NCBI RefSeq assembly: GCF_902501965.1
Contig: NZ_CABWID010000024.1
Span: 1-64,000 of the forward strand
From: Collinsella sp. AK_207A
Lineage (GTDB): Bacteria > Actinomycetota > Coriobacteriia > Coriobacteriales > Coriobacteriaceae
Direction: 5' to 3'
DNA: 64,000 nucleotides
Every line of letters begins with the position of its first letter. Positions within the stretch are counted from its first letter, which is position 1. This document shows positions 35,571-45,156 of the stretch, piece by piece. The notes beneath the pieces were generated by a model. The model made no database searches. It was not told the origin of the DNA and saw only the letters and a program-made list of their open reading frames with translations. A program made the position numbers and the translations under genes.

Positions 35571-37427
35571 TCAGTCGCAATCCTCAAACTGGCTGTTGTA
35601 CAGTTCCGCGTAGAACCCGCCCGCGGCGAGCAGCTCCTCATGGGTGCCGCTTTCCACCACGTCGCCGTCACGCAGCACCAGGATGCGGTCGGCGTTGCGG
35701 ATGGTGCTCAGCCGGTGCGCGATCACAAAGCTCGTCCGCCCCTGCATGAGCGCGTCCATGGCCCGCTGCACGACCCCCTCGGTACGCGTGTCCACGTTCG
35801 AGGTCGCCTCGTCAAGGATGAGGATCGGGCGGTCCGCCAGAATCGCGCGGGCGATGGTGATCAGCTGCCGCTGGCCCTGGGAGACGTTCGTCCCCTCCTC
35901 GTTGATCACGAAGTCGTAGCCGCCCGCGAGCGTGCGGATGAAGTGGTCGCACTGCGCCGCGCGCGCCGCCGCCTCCACCTCGGCGTCCGACGCATCGGCG
36001 CGGCCATAGCGAATGTTCTCGCGGATGGTCCCGTGGAAGAGCCACGTGTCCTGCAGCACCGTTGCAAAGTCGGTGCGCAGCTCGTTGCGCTGCCAGTCGC
36101 GCACATCGATGCCCTCCACGCGCACCGCACCGCCGTCCACGTCGTAGAAGCGCTGCAGCAGCTTCATGAGCGTCGTCTTGCCGGCGCCCGTGGGACCGAC
36201 GATGGCCACGGTCTCACCCGGCTCGACCGTGCACGAAAAATCGTGGATGATGGTCTTGCCCGACACGTACCCAAAACGCACGTGGTCGAAGGAGACGCGC
36301 CCCGCGCGACGCTCCGGCAGCTTCGCCGCGCCTTCCGCGGGTTCCTCCTCTTCCGGTGCCCCCAGGAACTCGAACACGCGCTCCGCTGCGGCCGTCATGC
36401 TCTGCAACATGTTCGACACATTCGAGAGCTGCTGGATGGGCTGGGTGAAGTTGCGCACGTACTGGATGAAACTCTGGATGTCGCCCGGTGTGGCCTGCCC
36501 GTTCACCGCGAGCGCTGCGCCCACGGCGACCACGCCCACGTAGCCCATGTTCCCCACGAAGGTCATGAACGGCATCATGAGTCCCGAGAGGAACTGGCTC
36601 AGCCACGCGCTCTTGAACAGGCGGTCGTTGCCCTCATCGAACTCGGCGATGCTCGCCTCGCCGCGGTCGAAGACCTGAATGACCTCCTGGCCGGCAAAGT
36701 TCTCCTCCACCATGCCGTTCACCGCGCCGAGCTCCACCTGCTGCGCGCGGAACCACTTCTGCGAAAAGTGCACCACGCACATCACGATGGCCACGGACAC
36801 GGGCAGCGTGAGCAGCGTCACGCCGGTCAGCGGCAACGAGATCGAGAGCATCATCGCCAGCACGCCGATGACCTGCGTTATGCTCGTCACCAGCTGCGAG
36901 ATGGACTGGTTAAGCGAGGTGCCGAGCGTGTCGACGTCGTTCGTGATGCGGCTGAGCACGTCGCCCTTGGAGTGCTCGCCGAAATACGACAGCGGCACCA
37001 CCGAGATCTTGCGGGCGATCTCTCCGCGCAGGCGGTAGACCACCTTCTGCGAGACGCTCGACATGAGCCAGCCCTGGATGAAGCTCGCCCCCGAGCTCGC
37101 CAGGTAGAGGCCTACGAGCAGCATAAGCGTCCGTCCGATCCAGCCAAAGTCTATGTCGCCCGTGCCCTGGACCTTCGCCACGAGTCCCTCGTAGAGCTTC
37201 GTGGTGACCTGGCCTAAGATCTTGGGCCCCACGATATTGAACACCACCGAGACGATGGCGAACGCAAGGCCGATGACGAGCGCCACCCGATGCTCGCCCA
37301 GATAGCCGAATAGCCGGAGAACCGTCCCCTTGAAGTCCTTGGCGTGCTCCACGGGCCGACCGCCGCCGAAGCGACCGCCCGCGGGCACCTTGCGCTTGGG
37401 CGTCTCGACCGTCTTTGCCTCAGCCAT
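35571..37427 (-). CDS. ABC exporter, ATP-binding/permease (second of a pair)
   Basis: A 618-residue half-transporter. Six membrane helices occupy residues 45-350, with the coupling region RLRGEIARKISVVPLSYF. The ATPase domain has Walker A in VGPTGAGKTTLMKLL, the signature NVSQGQRQLITIARA and Walker B PILILDEATSNVDTR. It begins 1 nt after the first half-transporter, so the two almost certainly form a heterodimer. The MarR gene upstream suggests drug or toxic-lipid efflux. The substrate is unknown. Confidence 0.92.
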   Translation of the reverse strand: MAEAKTVETPKRKVPAGGRFGGGRPVEHAKDFKGTVLRLFGYLGEHRVALVIGLAFAIVSVVFNIVGPKILGQVTTKLYEGLVAKVQGTGDIDFGWIGRTLMLLVGLYLASSGASFIQGWLMSSVSQKVVYRLRGEIARKISVVPLSYFGEHSKGDVLSRITNDVDTLGTSLNQSISQLVTSITQVIGVLAMMLSISLPLTGVTLLTLPVSVAIVMCVVHFSQKWFRAQQVELGAVNGMVEENFAGQEVIQVFDRGEASIAEFDEGNDRLFKSAWLSQFLSGLMMPFMTFVGNMGYVGVVAVGAALAVNGQATPGDIQSFIQYVRNFTQPIQQLSNVSNMLQSMTAAAERVFEFLGAPEEEEPAEGAAKLPERRAGRVSFDHVRFGYVSGKTIIHDFSCTVEPGETVAIVGPTGAGKTTLMKLLQRFYDVDGGAVRVEGIDVRDWQRNELRTDFATVLQDTWLFHGTIRENIRYGRADASDAEVEAAARAAQCDHFIRTLAGGYDFVINEEGTNVSQGQRQLITIARAILADRPILILDEATSNVDTRTEGVVQRAMDALMQGRTSFVIAHRLSTIRNADRILVLRDGDVVESGTHEELLAAGGFYAELYNSQFEDCD

Positions 37428-37428
37428 G

Positions 37429-39768
37429 CTACTCGCCTCCCTTCACCGTCAAATCACCCAAGGCGGCAGCCTCCGCGGAGGAACCCGCAGCTGCCTCGTC
37501 ACCGCAGCCATCAAGCCCCAGCTCAGCCGCCGAGAGCTGGCTCTCGGCGATCTCCAGGTACGTGGGACAGGAGCGCAGCAGCTCCTCGTGCGTGCCGCGG
37601 CCCACGACCTTCCCCTCGTTCAGCACGAGGATCTCGTCGGCGTGCATGATGCTCGCGATGCGCTGGGCCACGACCACGAGCGCCGTGCCCCCTGCCGAGC
37701 GCGCCAGCTCCTCGCGGAGCGCCGCGTCGGTCTTGTAGTCGAGCGCCGAGAAGGAGTCGTCGAGCACGAGCACCTCGGGCTTCTTGGCGAGCGCGCGGGC
37801 GATCGCCAGGCGCTGGCGCTGGCCGCCGGAGACGCTCGTGCCGCCCTGCGAGACCGCGGTTTCGTACCCGTCCGCGGATTCCTCGATGAAGCCCTCGGCC
37901 TGGGCGATGCGCGCCGCTTCGCGAACGTCCCCGTCGCTCACGCCGTCGCCGGCGAACTTCAGGTTGCTCTCGATGGTGCCCGAGAAGAGCCTGCCCTGCT
38001 GCGGCACGTACCCGATGCGTCCGCGCAGATCGGAGAGCGCAAGATCGCGCACGTCCACGCCGTCGAGCATCACGCGGCCACCGGTCACGTCGTACAGCCG
38101 CGGAATGAGCTGCACGAGCGTGGACTTGCCCGAGCCCGTGGAGCCAATGAGCGCTGTCATCCTGCCGGCGCGCGTGGTGAACGACACGTGCGACACCACG
38201 TCCTCCTCGGCATCCGGGTAGCGGAAGGACACATCCTCAAACGCCATCTCACCGTGCGGCGCGCCAGCCGCGATAGCCTTCGGCTGCGCGGGGTCCACGA
38301 TGGCGAGCGGGCAGTCGATGACCTCCTGCACGCGGCCCGCGGCCACGCTCGCACGCGGCAGGATGATGGACACCATGGAGAGGATCATGAAGCTCATCAC
38401 GATCTGCATCGTGTAGGAGATGAACGCCATCATGTCGCCCACCTGCAGGTTTCCCTCTCCCACGCCGTGCGCGCCGAACCACACGATGAGCACGGTGACG
38501 AGGTTCATCACGAGCATCATGAGCGGCATCATGAAGGCCATGGAGCGGTTGGTGAACAGCTGCGTTCCCATGAGCTCGCGGCTGGCGTCGTCGAACTTCT
38601 GAAGCTCGTGCTCCTGCCGGCCGAAGGTGCGGATGGGCATGATGCCGTCGAGCATCTCGCGGGCGGCGAGGTTCACGCGGTCCACCAGCTGCTGCATGCG
38701 GCGGAACTTGGGCATGGTAAGGCCCATGAGCAGGCCGACCACGGCGCACACGGCGATGAGCGCCACGCCGATGGTCCACTCGAGGCCGGTGGAGGTGGCC
38801 ACCACGCGCATCACGGCCACCACGCCCATGATGGGCGCGAGCATCACGAGGCGCAGCAGCATGACGACGGCCATCTGGATCTGCTGGATGTCGTTGGTGC
38901 AGCGGGTGATGAGCGAGGCCTGCGAGAACCGGTTGACCTCGGCCGGCGAGAAGCGCATGACCTGGGCATACGTATCGTGGCGCAGGTCGCGGGCGATGCT
39001 CGCGGCGGTGCGCGAGGCGATGGCGCCCACGGCCACGCTCATGAGAAGGCCCACCAGGCAGAGTCCGAACATGAGGGCAGCGGTGCTTGCCAGGTAGTCG
39101 CTCTGCACCTGGTCCAGATTACGCCCCTGAGCCTGATACTCAGCCTTCACGTACTGCACGGCGCGCTGCGAGACGATCGAGCCGCCCATGGCACCCATGG
39201 CATCGGCCATCTGCTCACCGGACTGGACGAGCTCCTCGCGGGTGATGGCTCCCGCCTGGTAGGCTAAGCGAATGAAGTCGAGGTCGATCTTTCCACCGCT
39301 CTTCGCGAGCTGGGCCTGCAGGGCGGCCGCGGTAGCGGGGTCCTGCTGGGCGGAAGCGCCGGAACCGGCACCGAGCGCACCCTCGGAGAGCGTGGAGGCG
39401 TCCACGCCCTTCTCGAGCGAGAGCACGATGGTCTCGGGCGTCGCCATGATGGCAGCGAGTTCGGAATCGTCGGCCATGTCATCGACGGAACCCGTGAACG
39501 CCCGGATACCGTCCGCATCCGCCTCGCCGTAGACCGCCTCGACCTTCTTCGCATCGGATGCGGTCGTGAACATCTCGAGGTCGGAAAGCGCGTCGGCGCG
39601 AATCCTATCCGGCACCGCCGAGCGGATGCCACCCTGCTGGATACCCACGTCCACGATCTCGCTCATGTAGCTCGGCAGCGCAAGCTCCACGTTCGCCTGC
39701 ACCACGAGCAGGGCGAAGATGGCGATCACCGCGAGCACGTGACCGCGAAGCAGCTTGAACACCTTCAT
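37429..39768 (-). CDS. ABC exporter, ATP-binding/permease with a large extracellular insert (first of a pair)
   Basis: A 779-residue half-transporter, about 180 residues longer than usual. After the first membrane helix (HVLAVIAIFALLVVQANVEL) and SYMSEIVDVGIQQGGI comes a long Ala/Asp/Gln-rich soluble insert reaching to about residue 235, before the second helix. It should lie outside the cell. The ATPase domain has Walker A IGSTGSGKSTLVQLI, the signature TSVSGGQRQRLAIARA and Walker B EVLVLDDSFSALD, where the usual catalytic Glu after the Asp is replaced by Asp. That points to a degenerate site, common in heterodimeric exporters. The start overlaps marR by 4 nt (ATGA). Confidence 0.92.
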   Translation of the reverse strand: MKVFKLLRGHVLAVIAIFALLVVQANVELALPSYMSEIVDVGIQQGGIRSAVPDRIRADALSDLEMFTTASDAKKVEAVYGEADADGIRAFTGSVDDMADDSELAAIMATPETIVLSLEKGVDASTLSEGALGAGSGASAQQDPATAAALQAQLAKSGGKIDLDFIRLAYQAGAITREELVQSGEQMADAMGAMGGSIVSQRAVQYVKAEYQAQGRNLDQVQSDYLASTAALMFGLCLVGLLMSVAVGAIASRTAASIARDLRHDTYAQVMRFSPAEVNRFSQASLITRCTNDIQQIQMAVVMLLRLVMLAPIMGVVAVMRVVATSTGLEWTIGVALIAVCAVVGLLMGLTMPKFRRMQQLVDRVNLAAREMLDGIMPIRTFGRQEHELQKFDDASRELMGTQLFTNRSMAFMMPLMMLVMNLVTVLIVWFGAHGVGEGNLQVGDMMAFISYTMQIVMSFMILSMVSIILPRASVAAGRVQEVIDCPLAIVDPAQPKAIAAGAPHGEMAFEDVSFRYPDAEEDVVSHVSFTTRAGRMTALIGSTGSGKSTLVQLIPRLYDVTGGRVMLDGVDVRDLALSDLRGRIGYVPQQGRLFSGTIESNLKFAGDGVSDGDVREAARIAQAEGFIEESADGYETAVSQGGTSVSGGQRQRLAIARALAKKPEVLVLDDSFSALDYKTDAALREELARSAGGTALVVVAQRIASIMHADEILVLNEGKVVGRGTHEELLRSCPTYLEIAESQLSAAELGLDGCGDEAAAGSSAEAAALGDLTVKGGE

Positions 39769-40280
39769 GCGCACGCGCCCCCATCGCAACCGTCCGGACT
39801 CGGCGGGACCTCGCGCCCCTCGACGCGGCGGCGCTCCATGACATCGTTGATGCGCCTGAAGATGCGGACGAACTCACGCGAGTCCTCAACGCCCAGCTCG
39901 GAGAAGAAGTCGACCATGAAGCGCTCGCCTTCTTGGAAGCGCCGGCGCTCCTCCTCGCGACCCTTCTCGGTCACCACGACCTCCACGCGACGGCGATCCG
40001 CCTTCGCGGTCCGCCGCTCTATCACGCCGCGCTCTTCGAGCACCTTGAGGATGTTCGCGATGCGCGCGTCGGACACATGCGCCACGCGCGCGAGCTCGCC
40101 GGGAGAAAGCGGGCGGGCGCTCAGGCACAGCTCGCGCGTAACGGCACCGAGGCCGCGAACGGAATCCTGCATGGCGGGCATGGGCTTCAACCGCATCATG
40201 CGCTGGCCCTCTTCGAAGAGCCCGTGCACGATATCGCGTAGCTCCTCCTCGCGGGCGTCGCCCTTGGATGGTCCTTCCAT
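39765..40280 (-). CDS. MarR-family regulator of the ABC exporter pair
   Basis: A 171-residue winged-helix regulator. The recognition region reads SPGELARVAHVSDARIANIL followed by LEERGVIERRTAKADRRRVEV, the MarR beta wing. The start at 40280 has GGAGTGATCGAG upstream. Its stop overlaps the first exporter gene by 4 nt, so all three are one unit. A dyad directly downstream of a TATAAT box in its promoter is the likely operator, giving autorepression lifted by a drug or metabolite. Confidence 0.9.
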   Translation of the reverse strand: MEGPSKGDAREEELRDIVHGLFEEGQRMMRLKPMPAMQDSVRGLGAVTRELCLSARPLSPGELARVAHVSDARIANILKVLEERGVIERRTAKADRRRVEVVVTEKGREEERRRFQEGERFMVDFFSELGVEDSREFVRIFRRINDVMERRRVEGREVPPSPDGCDGGACA

Positions 40281-40291
40281 CTCGATCACTC

Positions 40292-40341
40292 CTAACACCA
40301 GAAATAGTTTCTACTATTAGCTTCTAGCGTTAGGTATTATA
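40292..40341 (-). promoter_or_regulatory. marR promoter with MarR-type operator
   Basis: On the minus strand TATAAT occupies 40336-40341. Immediately downstream an imperfect dyad runs from 40292 to 40333, with outer arms CTAACRCYAGAA. A smaller dyad AGAAATAGTTTCT at 40300-40312 lies inside it. A protein bound here would cover the transcription start. No clear -35 box is seen. Confidence 0.6.
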
Positions 40342-40408
40342 TCCAGCAGAAGACACCCCATGCCCTCGCACAGTGTCTCCACAGAGAGGCGCGGGGGTGG
40401 CGCCGACC

Positions 40409-41959
40409 CTATTCCGGATGCTCGACCGCGCCGAGCAGGAGTCGCTCGTCCCCATCCCGTTGCAACCACATGGCGCTCGGCTCGACATCGCTCACCGGCA
40501 GCTGCTCGACGCCGTACGTAGTCCCCTCGGCGCCTACGGAGAGCCTTCCGCCCGCCGCGACGTTCGCGACCTCCATGCTGAAAAACTCGGGAACGCTCTC
40601 CCCCGAGGACCAGGAATCCGAATCGGACGGAATCCCATACCCTTCGGCCCAGGAGCTGGGCGCGAACACGCGGAAGGACGGCGACCCCACCCGTTCCGCA
40701 TACGCGTTCAATTGCTTACGCACCGAATCAGAGAAGCTCAGCCGCCATACCGGCGTCTTGAGCGTCACGGGCCAGTCATCCAGCGCCGCGAGGGCATCGT
40801 TTACCTGGCGCTCGCCCACCGTCTTCAGCTCCTCGAGCGAGACATCGCCCCTTTGGAGCACGATCCCCGGCATGGCACTCGAGACCATCAGGGCGTCGGG
40901 ATACTTCCCATCGAGGGGCACGTAGCTCAGTGTCACCGGTTCCTCGGGCTCTTCTCCCAGCCCGCGTGGCTCGTACCAGCCAAGCTGATCGATGGCATCG
41001 CTCAGGCCGGTATAGGCGGCATACGTCGTCACCGCGTTCACGCGCGGACGCTCGGCGAAGACGTCATCGAGCTCGTCCACGAGCGCATCGGCCTGAGCGC
41101 GCCACCCCGGAACCTCGCCAGCGTCCAGCCGTACAGGAAGCTCGACCTCTCCCCCATCCGCCGGCTCAAAGCCCAGAAAGAGCAGGTCGCCCGCCGGCAT
41201 GGCGAGCTCACCGGTCTTCTTCGCCTGATCGAGAAAGGCATCCAGATCACCGTCGTAGTACGTGGAGAACCCGCTCCAAGACTCATCCTCCTCGCTCGCA
41301 TGCTCATAGATGCTGAACACCGGTGGCTGGTACTCGCGCGAACGCTCGGGCTTCCCCGTGTCGGGGTTCCCCGGCTGGCCGGCGAGCTGCCAGCGCTGGG
41401 AATCGAGCGTGGCCACCGAGAGCTTCCAGCCGTCTTTCGCCGAATCGCCCACCGCCTGCTCAAGCCGCTTCGCCAGCCACTCGCGCAACGCCTTCTGTAT
41501 CACGGGCGCCTGACGGTTGTCGCGCAAGAGCTTGTCGTCGTCCCGGTAGAAGATCCGGTACCCGTCCTCCGTTTGGATGAGGACGTCGTCCAAACGGTAG
41601 GAGCCGATATCCGTGCCCGCGAAGAGCTCGCGCGCGAAGGCGGCGGATTTGATCTTGAGGTCCTCGCCGTACTTCTCGCTCCAATAGCGCGCGGCCTCGC
41701 CCTTCACGCGATCGAGCTCCATGAGCGCCCGCGGGTCGGCATCGCAGGTGGTGAGAAACGAGGTGCAGGACGCAAGGAAGAACATGCTGATGGCAAGAAC
41801 GAACGCGAGCGCGGCACCCGCCGCCGTCAGGGCGACGCGCCGGCCGTTGTTCTCCGTGGTCCAACCGGCGGCATCATCCCCGCTGGAGGATGATGGCCGG
41901 TGCGCGGGATCAGGCACCGGAATCTCCGGCGGAGATGGACGGGAATCTCGATCAGCCAT
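40409..41959 (-). CDS. Unknown membrane-anchored protein
   Basis: A 516-residue protein I do not recognise. Residues 1-40 are Pro/Ser-rich. One hydrophobic helix follows at about 42-64 (VALTAAGAALAFVLAISMFF), ending in LASCTSFLTTC, which could serve as an anchor. The remaining 450 residues are acidic and Trp/Tyr-rich and should lie outside the cell, for example DGYRIFYRDDDKLLRDNRQA and MPAGDLLFLGFEPADGGEVE. GAAAGGTCACGAC precedes the ATG. It is isolated between marR and rpmB, so context gives little help. Confidence 0.75.
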   Translation of the reverse strand: MADRDSRPSPPEIPVPDPAHRPSSSSGDDAAGWTTENNGRRVALTAAGAALAFVLAISMFFLASCTSFLTTCDADPRALMELDRVKGEAARYWSEKYGEDLKIKSAAFARELFAGTDIGSYRLDDVLIQTEDGYRIFYRDDDKLLRDNRQAPVIQKALREWLAKRLEQAVGDSAKDGWKLSVATLDSQRWQLAGQPGNPDTGKPERSREYQPPVFSIYEHASEEDESWSGFSTYYDGDLDAFLDQAKKTGELAMPAGDLLFLGFEPADGGEVELPVRLDAGEVPGWRAQADALVDELDDVFAERPRVNAVTTYAAYTGLSDAIDQLGWYEPRGLGEEPEEPVTLSYVPLDGKYPDALMVSSAMPGIVLQRGDVSLEELKTVGERQVNDALAALDDWPVTLKTPVWRLSFSDSVRKQLNAYAERVGSPSFRVFAPSSWAEGYGIPSDSDSWSSGESVPEFFSMEVANVAAGGRLSVGAEGTTYGVEQLPVSDVEPSAMWLQRDGDERLLLGAVEHPE

Positions 41960-42077
41960 GTCGTGACCTTTCACCAGCGGGAGCGCCATAGCCAACCGCG
42001 CCTTGAGACCCGCGTCCGACGAGAAGAGAACCGCGAACTCCGAACAGTATACGGGCAAGCGAGCCTACATCGTTCCA

Positions 42078-42117
42078 AAACGCAAAGAGGGCGCTTCCCA
42101 CCATGGGAAGCGCCCTC
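42078..42117 (-). terminator. Terminator after rpmB
   Basis: A perfect 13-bp stem GAGGGCGCTTCCC/GGGAAGCGCCCTC with a 5-nt loop; on the minus strand it is followed by TTTGCGTTTTGG. Confidence 0.85.
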
Positions 42118-42182
42118 AAGAAGTCGTAGACCGCGAGGTACCGGGGCCCGGAGAGTCCGGAAGCCGCGAGTGGGAACCTTGC

Positions 42183-42371
42183 TTAGGAACGGGCGACCTT
42201 CTGAGCCTTGAGGCAGCTGGTGCACACGTTCATCTTGCGACGGTTGCCGTTCTGAACCACGTAGACGCGCTGGATGTTCGGGCGGAACGTACGGTTGGTG
42301 ACGCGGTGAGAGTGGCTGACGGAACGACCGGCAACGGGGTGCTTACCGCAGATCTCGCAAACTTTGGACAT
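42183..42371 (-). CDS. rpmB: 50S ribosomal protein L28
   Basis: A 62-residue L28. MSKVCEICGKHPVAGRSVSH and the C-terminal CTSCLKAQKVARS carry two CxxC pairs, so this is the zinc-binding form. AGGAGGGTCATT before the ATG is a near-perfect ribosome site, fitting high expression. In many Gram-positive genomes rpmB lies beside asp23 and fakA; here it stands alone 25 kb away, between an unknown gene and a peptidase, with its own strong terminator. Confidence 0.96.
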   Translation of the reverse strand: MSKVCEICGKHPVAGRSVSHSHRVTNRTFRPNIQRVYVVQNGNRRKMNVCTSCLKAQKVARS

Positions 42372-42505
42372 AATGACCCTCCTTGGGCGGGCGCCCCAGG
42401 GCGCGCGCGTGAACAAACGCCGATAACTATACCACAGATGGGAACCCGTGCGAATCTTCTTCTTTCCTGCATGAAACCACCGAAGAAACGCACGCCGGGC
42501 ACCCG

Positions 42506-44011
42506 TCAGCGCGCATAGAACGACGCCATATCGGCCGCCATGGCGCGGCAGGTCTCCTCGTCGGTGTAGGCCATGTGCCCGCACCCATAGCGATGGAACT
42601 CCACGCGATCGCGGGCCTGCGGGGACAGGAACTGGCAGGCGATGTCGTGCTCCACATTCCAGTACGTGGTGGCGGCATCGTATCGTCCGCCGAGAATGGC
42701 GAGCTTGCACGTGGTGTTGCGACGAAGCGCCGTGGCGATGTCGTGGGCCACGTTCGCGCACGGCAGCTTGCCGTCATCCGAACCGGGCTGCTCGTGACCC
42801 CAATCCCACGCCTCGCTGACCTTGGCGTAGTTGTTCACCAGGTACGGCAGCGGGTTCTTGTAGCCCAGACGCGCCACGAAGGCGCGGAACGCAGCGGTGT
42901 AGGCCCCCTCGATGGCATCGTCCGCCGCGTCCTCGCACGCAAAGAAGAGCGAGGAGACCTGGTAGGTGGACGGAGCGTCGGCGGTGAAGCGCGTATCGAG
43001 GCGACCCGTGGCAAGACCCTCGTCGGCCAGAAGCGACCGGCGGAAGGTGTCGAGGTCGATGCGCAGGTTCCGGCGTTCGATCAGCTCCTGAGGCAGGCCG
43101 ATGAAGCGCGAGAGCTTCTTCGCCACGGCCGCGCGCTGGCGCGCCGGCAGCCGGTCGCCCCGCAGCAGCGCGGTCGCGAACTCCCCCTCCGCGAAGGCGC
43201 ACGCGGCGTCGAACCACGTATCCACGTCCTTGCCCGCGCCGGCGCGCCCGTGGAACTGCGCCGCGGCGGCAAACGTGGGCACCATGCCCATAAAGTAGAG
43301 GTCCTGGCCGGGAAGCGCCTGCACCCAATCGAAGAGGGCGGAGAGCATCACCACGCCCGTGGGCTGGATGCCGCGCTCGGCGAGCAGGCGCATGAGCACG
43401 GCGTTGCGCACCGTGCCGTAGCTCTCACCGAACAGGTAGACGGGCGAGCCCCAGCGACCGTTCCCCTCGAGCCAGGCCGCGATGGCGCGGGCGAAGCAAT
43501 CCGCGTCCGCGTCCACGCCCCAGGCCTTCTTGGCATCGACGCCCTCGGCGAGCTGGGACCATCCCGTACCGAGCGCATCGAGGAACACGAGGTCGCTCTG
43601 GACGAGCAGAGTGTGCGGGTTGTCCTCCGCCGGAGCCGTGGCAGCCAGGTGCTCCACGCCCTCCACCGGCACGCGCACCGGACCGATACCGCCGAAGTTG
43701 ATAGGCACCGAGCACGAACCCGGCCCGCCGTTGAAGCAGAACGTCACCGGGCGCGCCGCATCCGGCTCCCCGGACTTCCCCACCTTCGCATAAGAGAGCG
43801 CGAACATCTTGCCGATGAGCGCGCCCGCATCCGAGCGCACGTCCACGTGCCCGGCCCGGGCCACGTAGTCCATCGACGCGCCGTCCGAACCGTGCCACGC
43901 AAGCCGCGCCGACGCCGCCTCCGGCACCGCCGTCAGCGTATCTGCCGGCACGCGCGAAAGCTCGTCGTCGCGTTTCTTCTCAACCGCGCCGGAACCCGTT
44001 TCCTCAGCCAT
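42506..44011 (-). CDS. Serine carboxypeptidase-like (S10) alpha/beta hydrolase
   Basis: A 501-residue alpha/beta hydrolase of the S10 type. The nucleophile is S197 in FGESYGTVRN. The oxyanion segment is CFNGGPGSCS, the acid is likely the Asp of GGRYDAATTYWNVEHD, and the His lies in GCGHMAYTDEE. No signal peptide is seen, so it is probably cytoplasmic, unlike eukaryotic S10 enzymes. It may trim peptides. No operon partner is apparent: rpmB follows after a 134-nt gap. Confidence 0.85.
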   Translation of the reverse strand: MAEETGSGAVEKKRDDELSRVPADTLTAVPEAASARLAWHGSDGASMDYVARAGHVDVRSDAGALIGKMFALSYAKVGKSGEPDAARPVTFCFNGGPGSCSVPINFGGIGPVRVPVEGVEHLAATAPAEDNPHTLLVQSDLVFLDALGTGWSQLAEGVDAKKAWGVDADADCFARAIAAWLEGNGRWGSPVYLFGESYGTVRNAVLMRLLAERGIQPTGVVMLSALFDWVQALPGQDLYFMGMVPTFAAAAQFHGRAGAGKDVDTWFDAACAFAEGEFATALLRGDRLPARQRAAVAKKLSRFIGLPQELIERRNLRIDLDTFRRSLLADEGLATGRLDTRFTADAPSTYQVSSLFFACEDAADDAIEGAYTAAFRAFVARLGYKNPLPYLVNNYAKVSEAWDWGHEQPGSDDGKLPCANVAHDIATALRRNTTCKLAILGGRYDAATTYWNVEHDIACQFLSPQARDRVEFHRYGCGHMAYTDEETCRAMAADMASFYAR

Positions 44012-44182
44012 AGAGCCACTCCCATCAGTCTCAGGTTCAATACGGCCGCCATTCTACCCCTTGCGCAGAAGGTAGCGGCCGCGGGGCAGCCGCGGGGCGG
44101 GACAGAACCAGGTCCCAACCAGAACACCCCACCAGGCTACCGGAACAACCGAGCCGCCCCGGCTCGACCCGGTAGACGAAAG

Positions 44183-44288
44183 CCGGCCGCACGTACCCGA
44201 AGCGACACTCCGCAGCGAACTGCGCGAATGGCAAAACCGTTCGCGCAGTCTCGAGAGGACTGAGCGCAGGGTACGTGCGACCGGCCGG
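44183..44288. repeat. Nested inverted repeat between the S10-like and kinase genes
   Basis: Outer arms GCACGTACCC and GGGTACGTGC (44189-44198 and 44269-44278), flanked by CCGGCC and GGCCGG, enclose an inner perfect pair ACTGCGCGAA (44219-44228) and TTCGCGCAGT (44240-44249). No T-run follows either strand. The whole 313-bp gap (44012-44324) otherwise shows no gene. Confidence 0.65.
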
Positions 44289-44324
44289 TCAATCAATCAC
44301 CCAGCGAGCCGTACCGGCGCGAGG

Positions 44325-45086
44325 TTAGTTGTAGTCCACCACGTCGATCCAGCGCATGAGGAACTCCTTCTGGTCGCCGCGCTTGCGCGCCAGCTCGGAG
44401 GCGGCCACGATGCTCATCCACTGGCGAACCACCTGCATGGGCTCGTCGGCGCGGTCGCAGTAGAGCTCCAGGTACGCCTCAGCCTGCTGCTGGTCCTTCA
44501 TGGCGAAGAGCAGGTAGGTCATGGCGGCGTCGGCCGCGGGCGAACCCTGCGTGGCGTGGGCCCAGTCGCACACGGACAGCGTGCCGTCCTCGGACACGAT
44601 CACGTTGGACGGGTTGAAGTCGCCGTGGCAGATGCGACGATGGCGGCGCATGCCGTTCAGACGCTCCTGCAGGTTGTAGCGCGTGGTCGCGTTCAGGCCG
44701 TCAAGGCTGTCGATCATGCGGCCGTACTTGTCCTTCTGGCGCGGCAGCAGCTGGTTGTGCAGCTGGTGGATGGAGATCTGCAGATCCACGAACTGCTCCA
44801 GGTACTCGTAGAAGCGGCTCGGATCCTCCTCCATCTTCTGCTCGAGGGTGACGCCCGGCACCTTCTCGGTCACGAGGGCCCAACCGGCGCCCTCAACCTG
44901 GGAGACCTCCACCACGTGCGGGGTCTTCACGCCGGACTCGGTCACGCGAGCGAGGTTCAGGGCCTCGTTCAACACGTCGCTGGCGGGCTTGTCGGCGTTG
45001 AACACCTTAACGATCTGGGTACCCAGGTCGTAGACCTTCTTGTTGCTGTGCTCGACGATGAGCTGCTTGGAATCGGGAAGCTGCAT
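44325..45086 (-). CDS. APH/choline-kinase-like phosphotransferase
   Basis: A 253-residue kinase-fold protein. The catalytic loop is RRICHGDFNPSNVIVSEDG and the metal-binding segment is LSVCDWAHATQG, typical of the aminoglycoside/choline phosphotransferase family. The N-terminal ATP lobe is short. Its substrate cannot be named; a sugar, choline or protein is possible, and antibiotic resistance is not implied. CAGAAAGGACGTGGAAAC precedes the ATG. It lies just after adhE in the same direction. Confidence 0.82.
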   Translation of the reverse strand: MQLPDSKQLIVEHSNKKVYDLGTQIVKVFNADKPASDVLNEALNLARVTESGVKTPHVVEVSQVEGAGWALVTEKVPGVTLEQKMEEDPSRFYEYLEQFVDLQISIHQLHNQLLPRQKDKYGRMIDSLDGLNATTRYNLQERLNGMRRHRRICHGDFNPSNVIVSEDGTLSVCDWAHATQGSPAADAAMTYLLFAMKDQQQAEAYLELYCDRADEPMQVVRQWMSIVAASELARKRGDQKEFLMRWIDVVDYN

Positions 45087-45108
45087 GTTTCCACGTCCTT
45101 TCTGGTTG

Positions 45109-45131
45109 GGGCCCCGGCCTCACCGGGGCCC
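45109..45131 (-). terminator. GC-rich hairpin between adhE and the kinase gene
   Basis: A perfect 9-bp stem GGGCCCCGG/CCGGGGCCC with a 5-nt loop. There is no T-run, so it may slow rather than stop transcription or protect the adhE mRNA end. Confidence 0.45.
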
Positions 45132-45156
45132 TCATGCGTATGCTCGTCGCGTCGTC

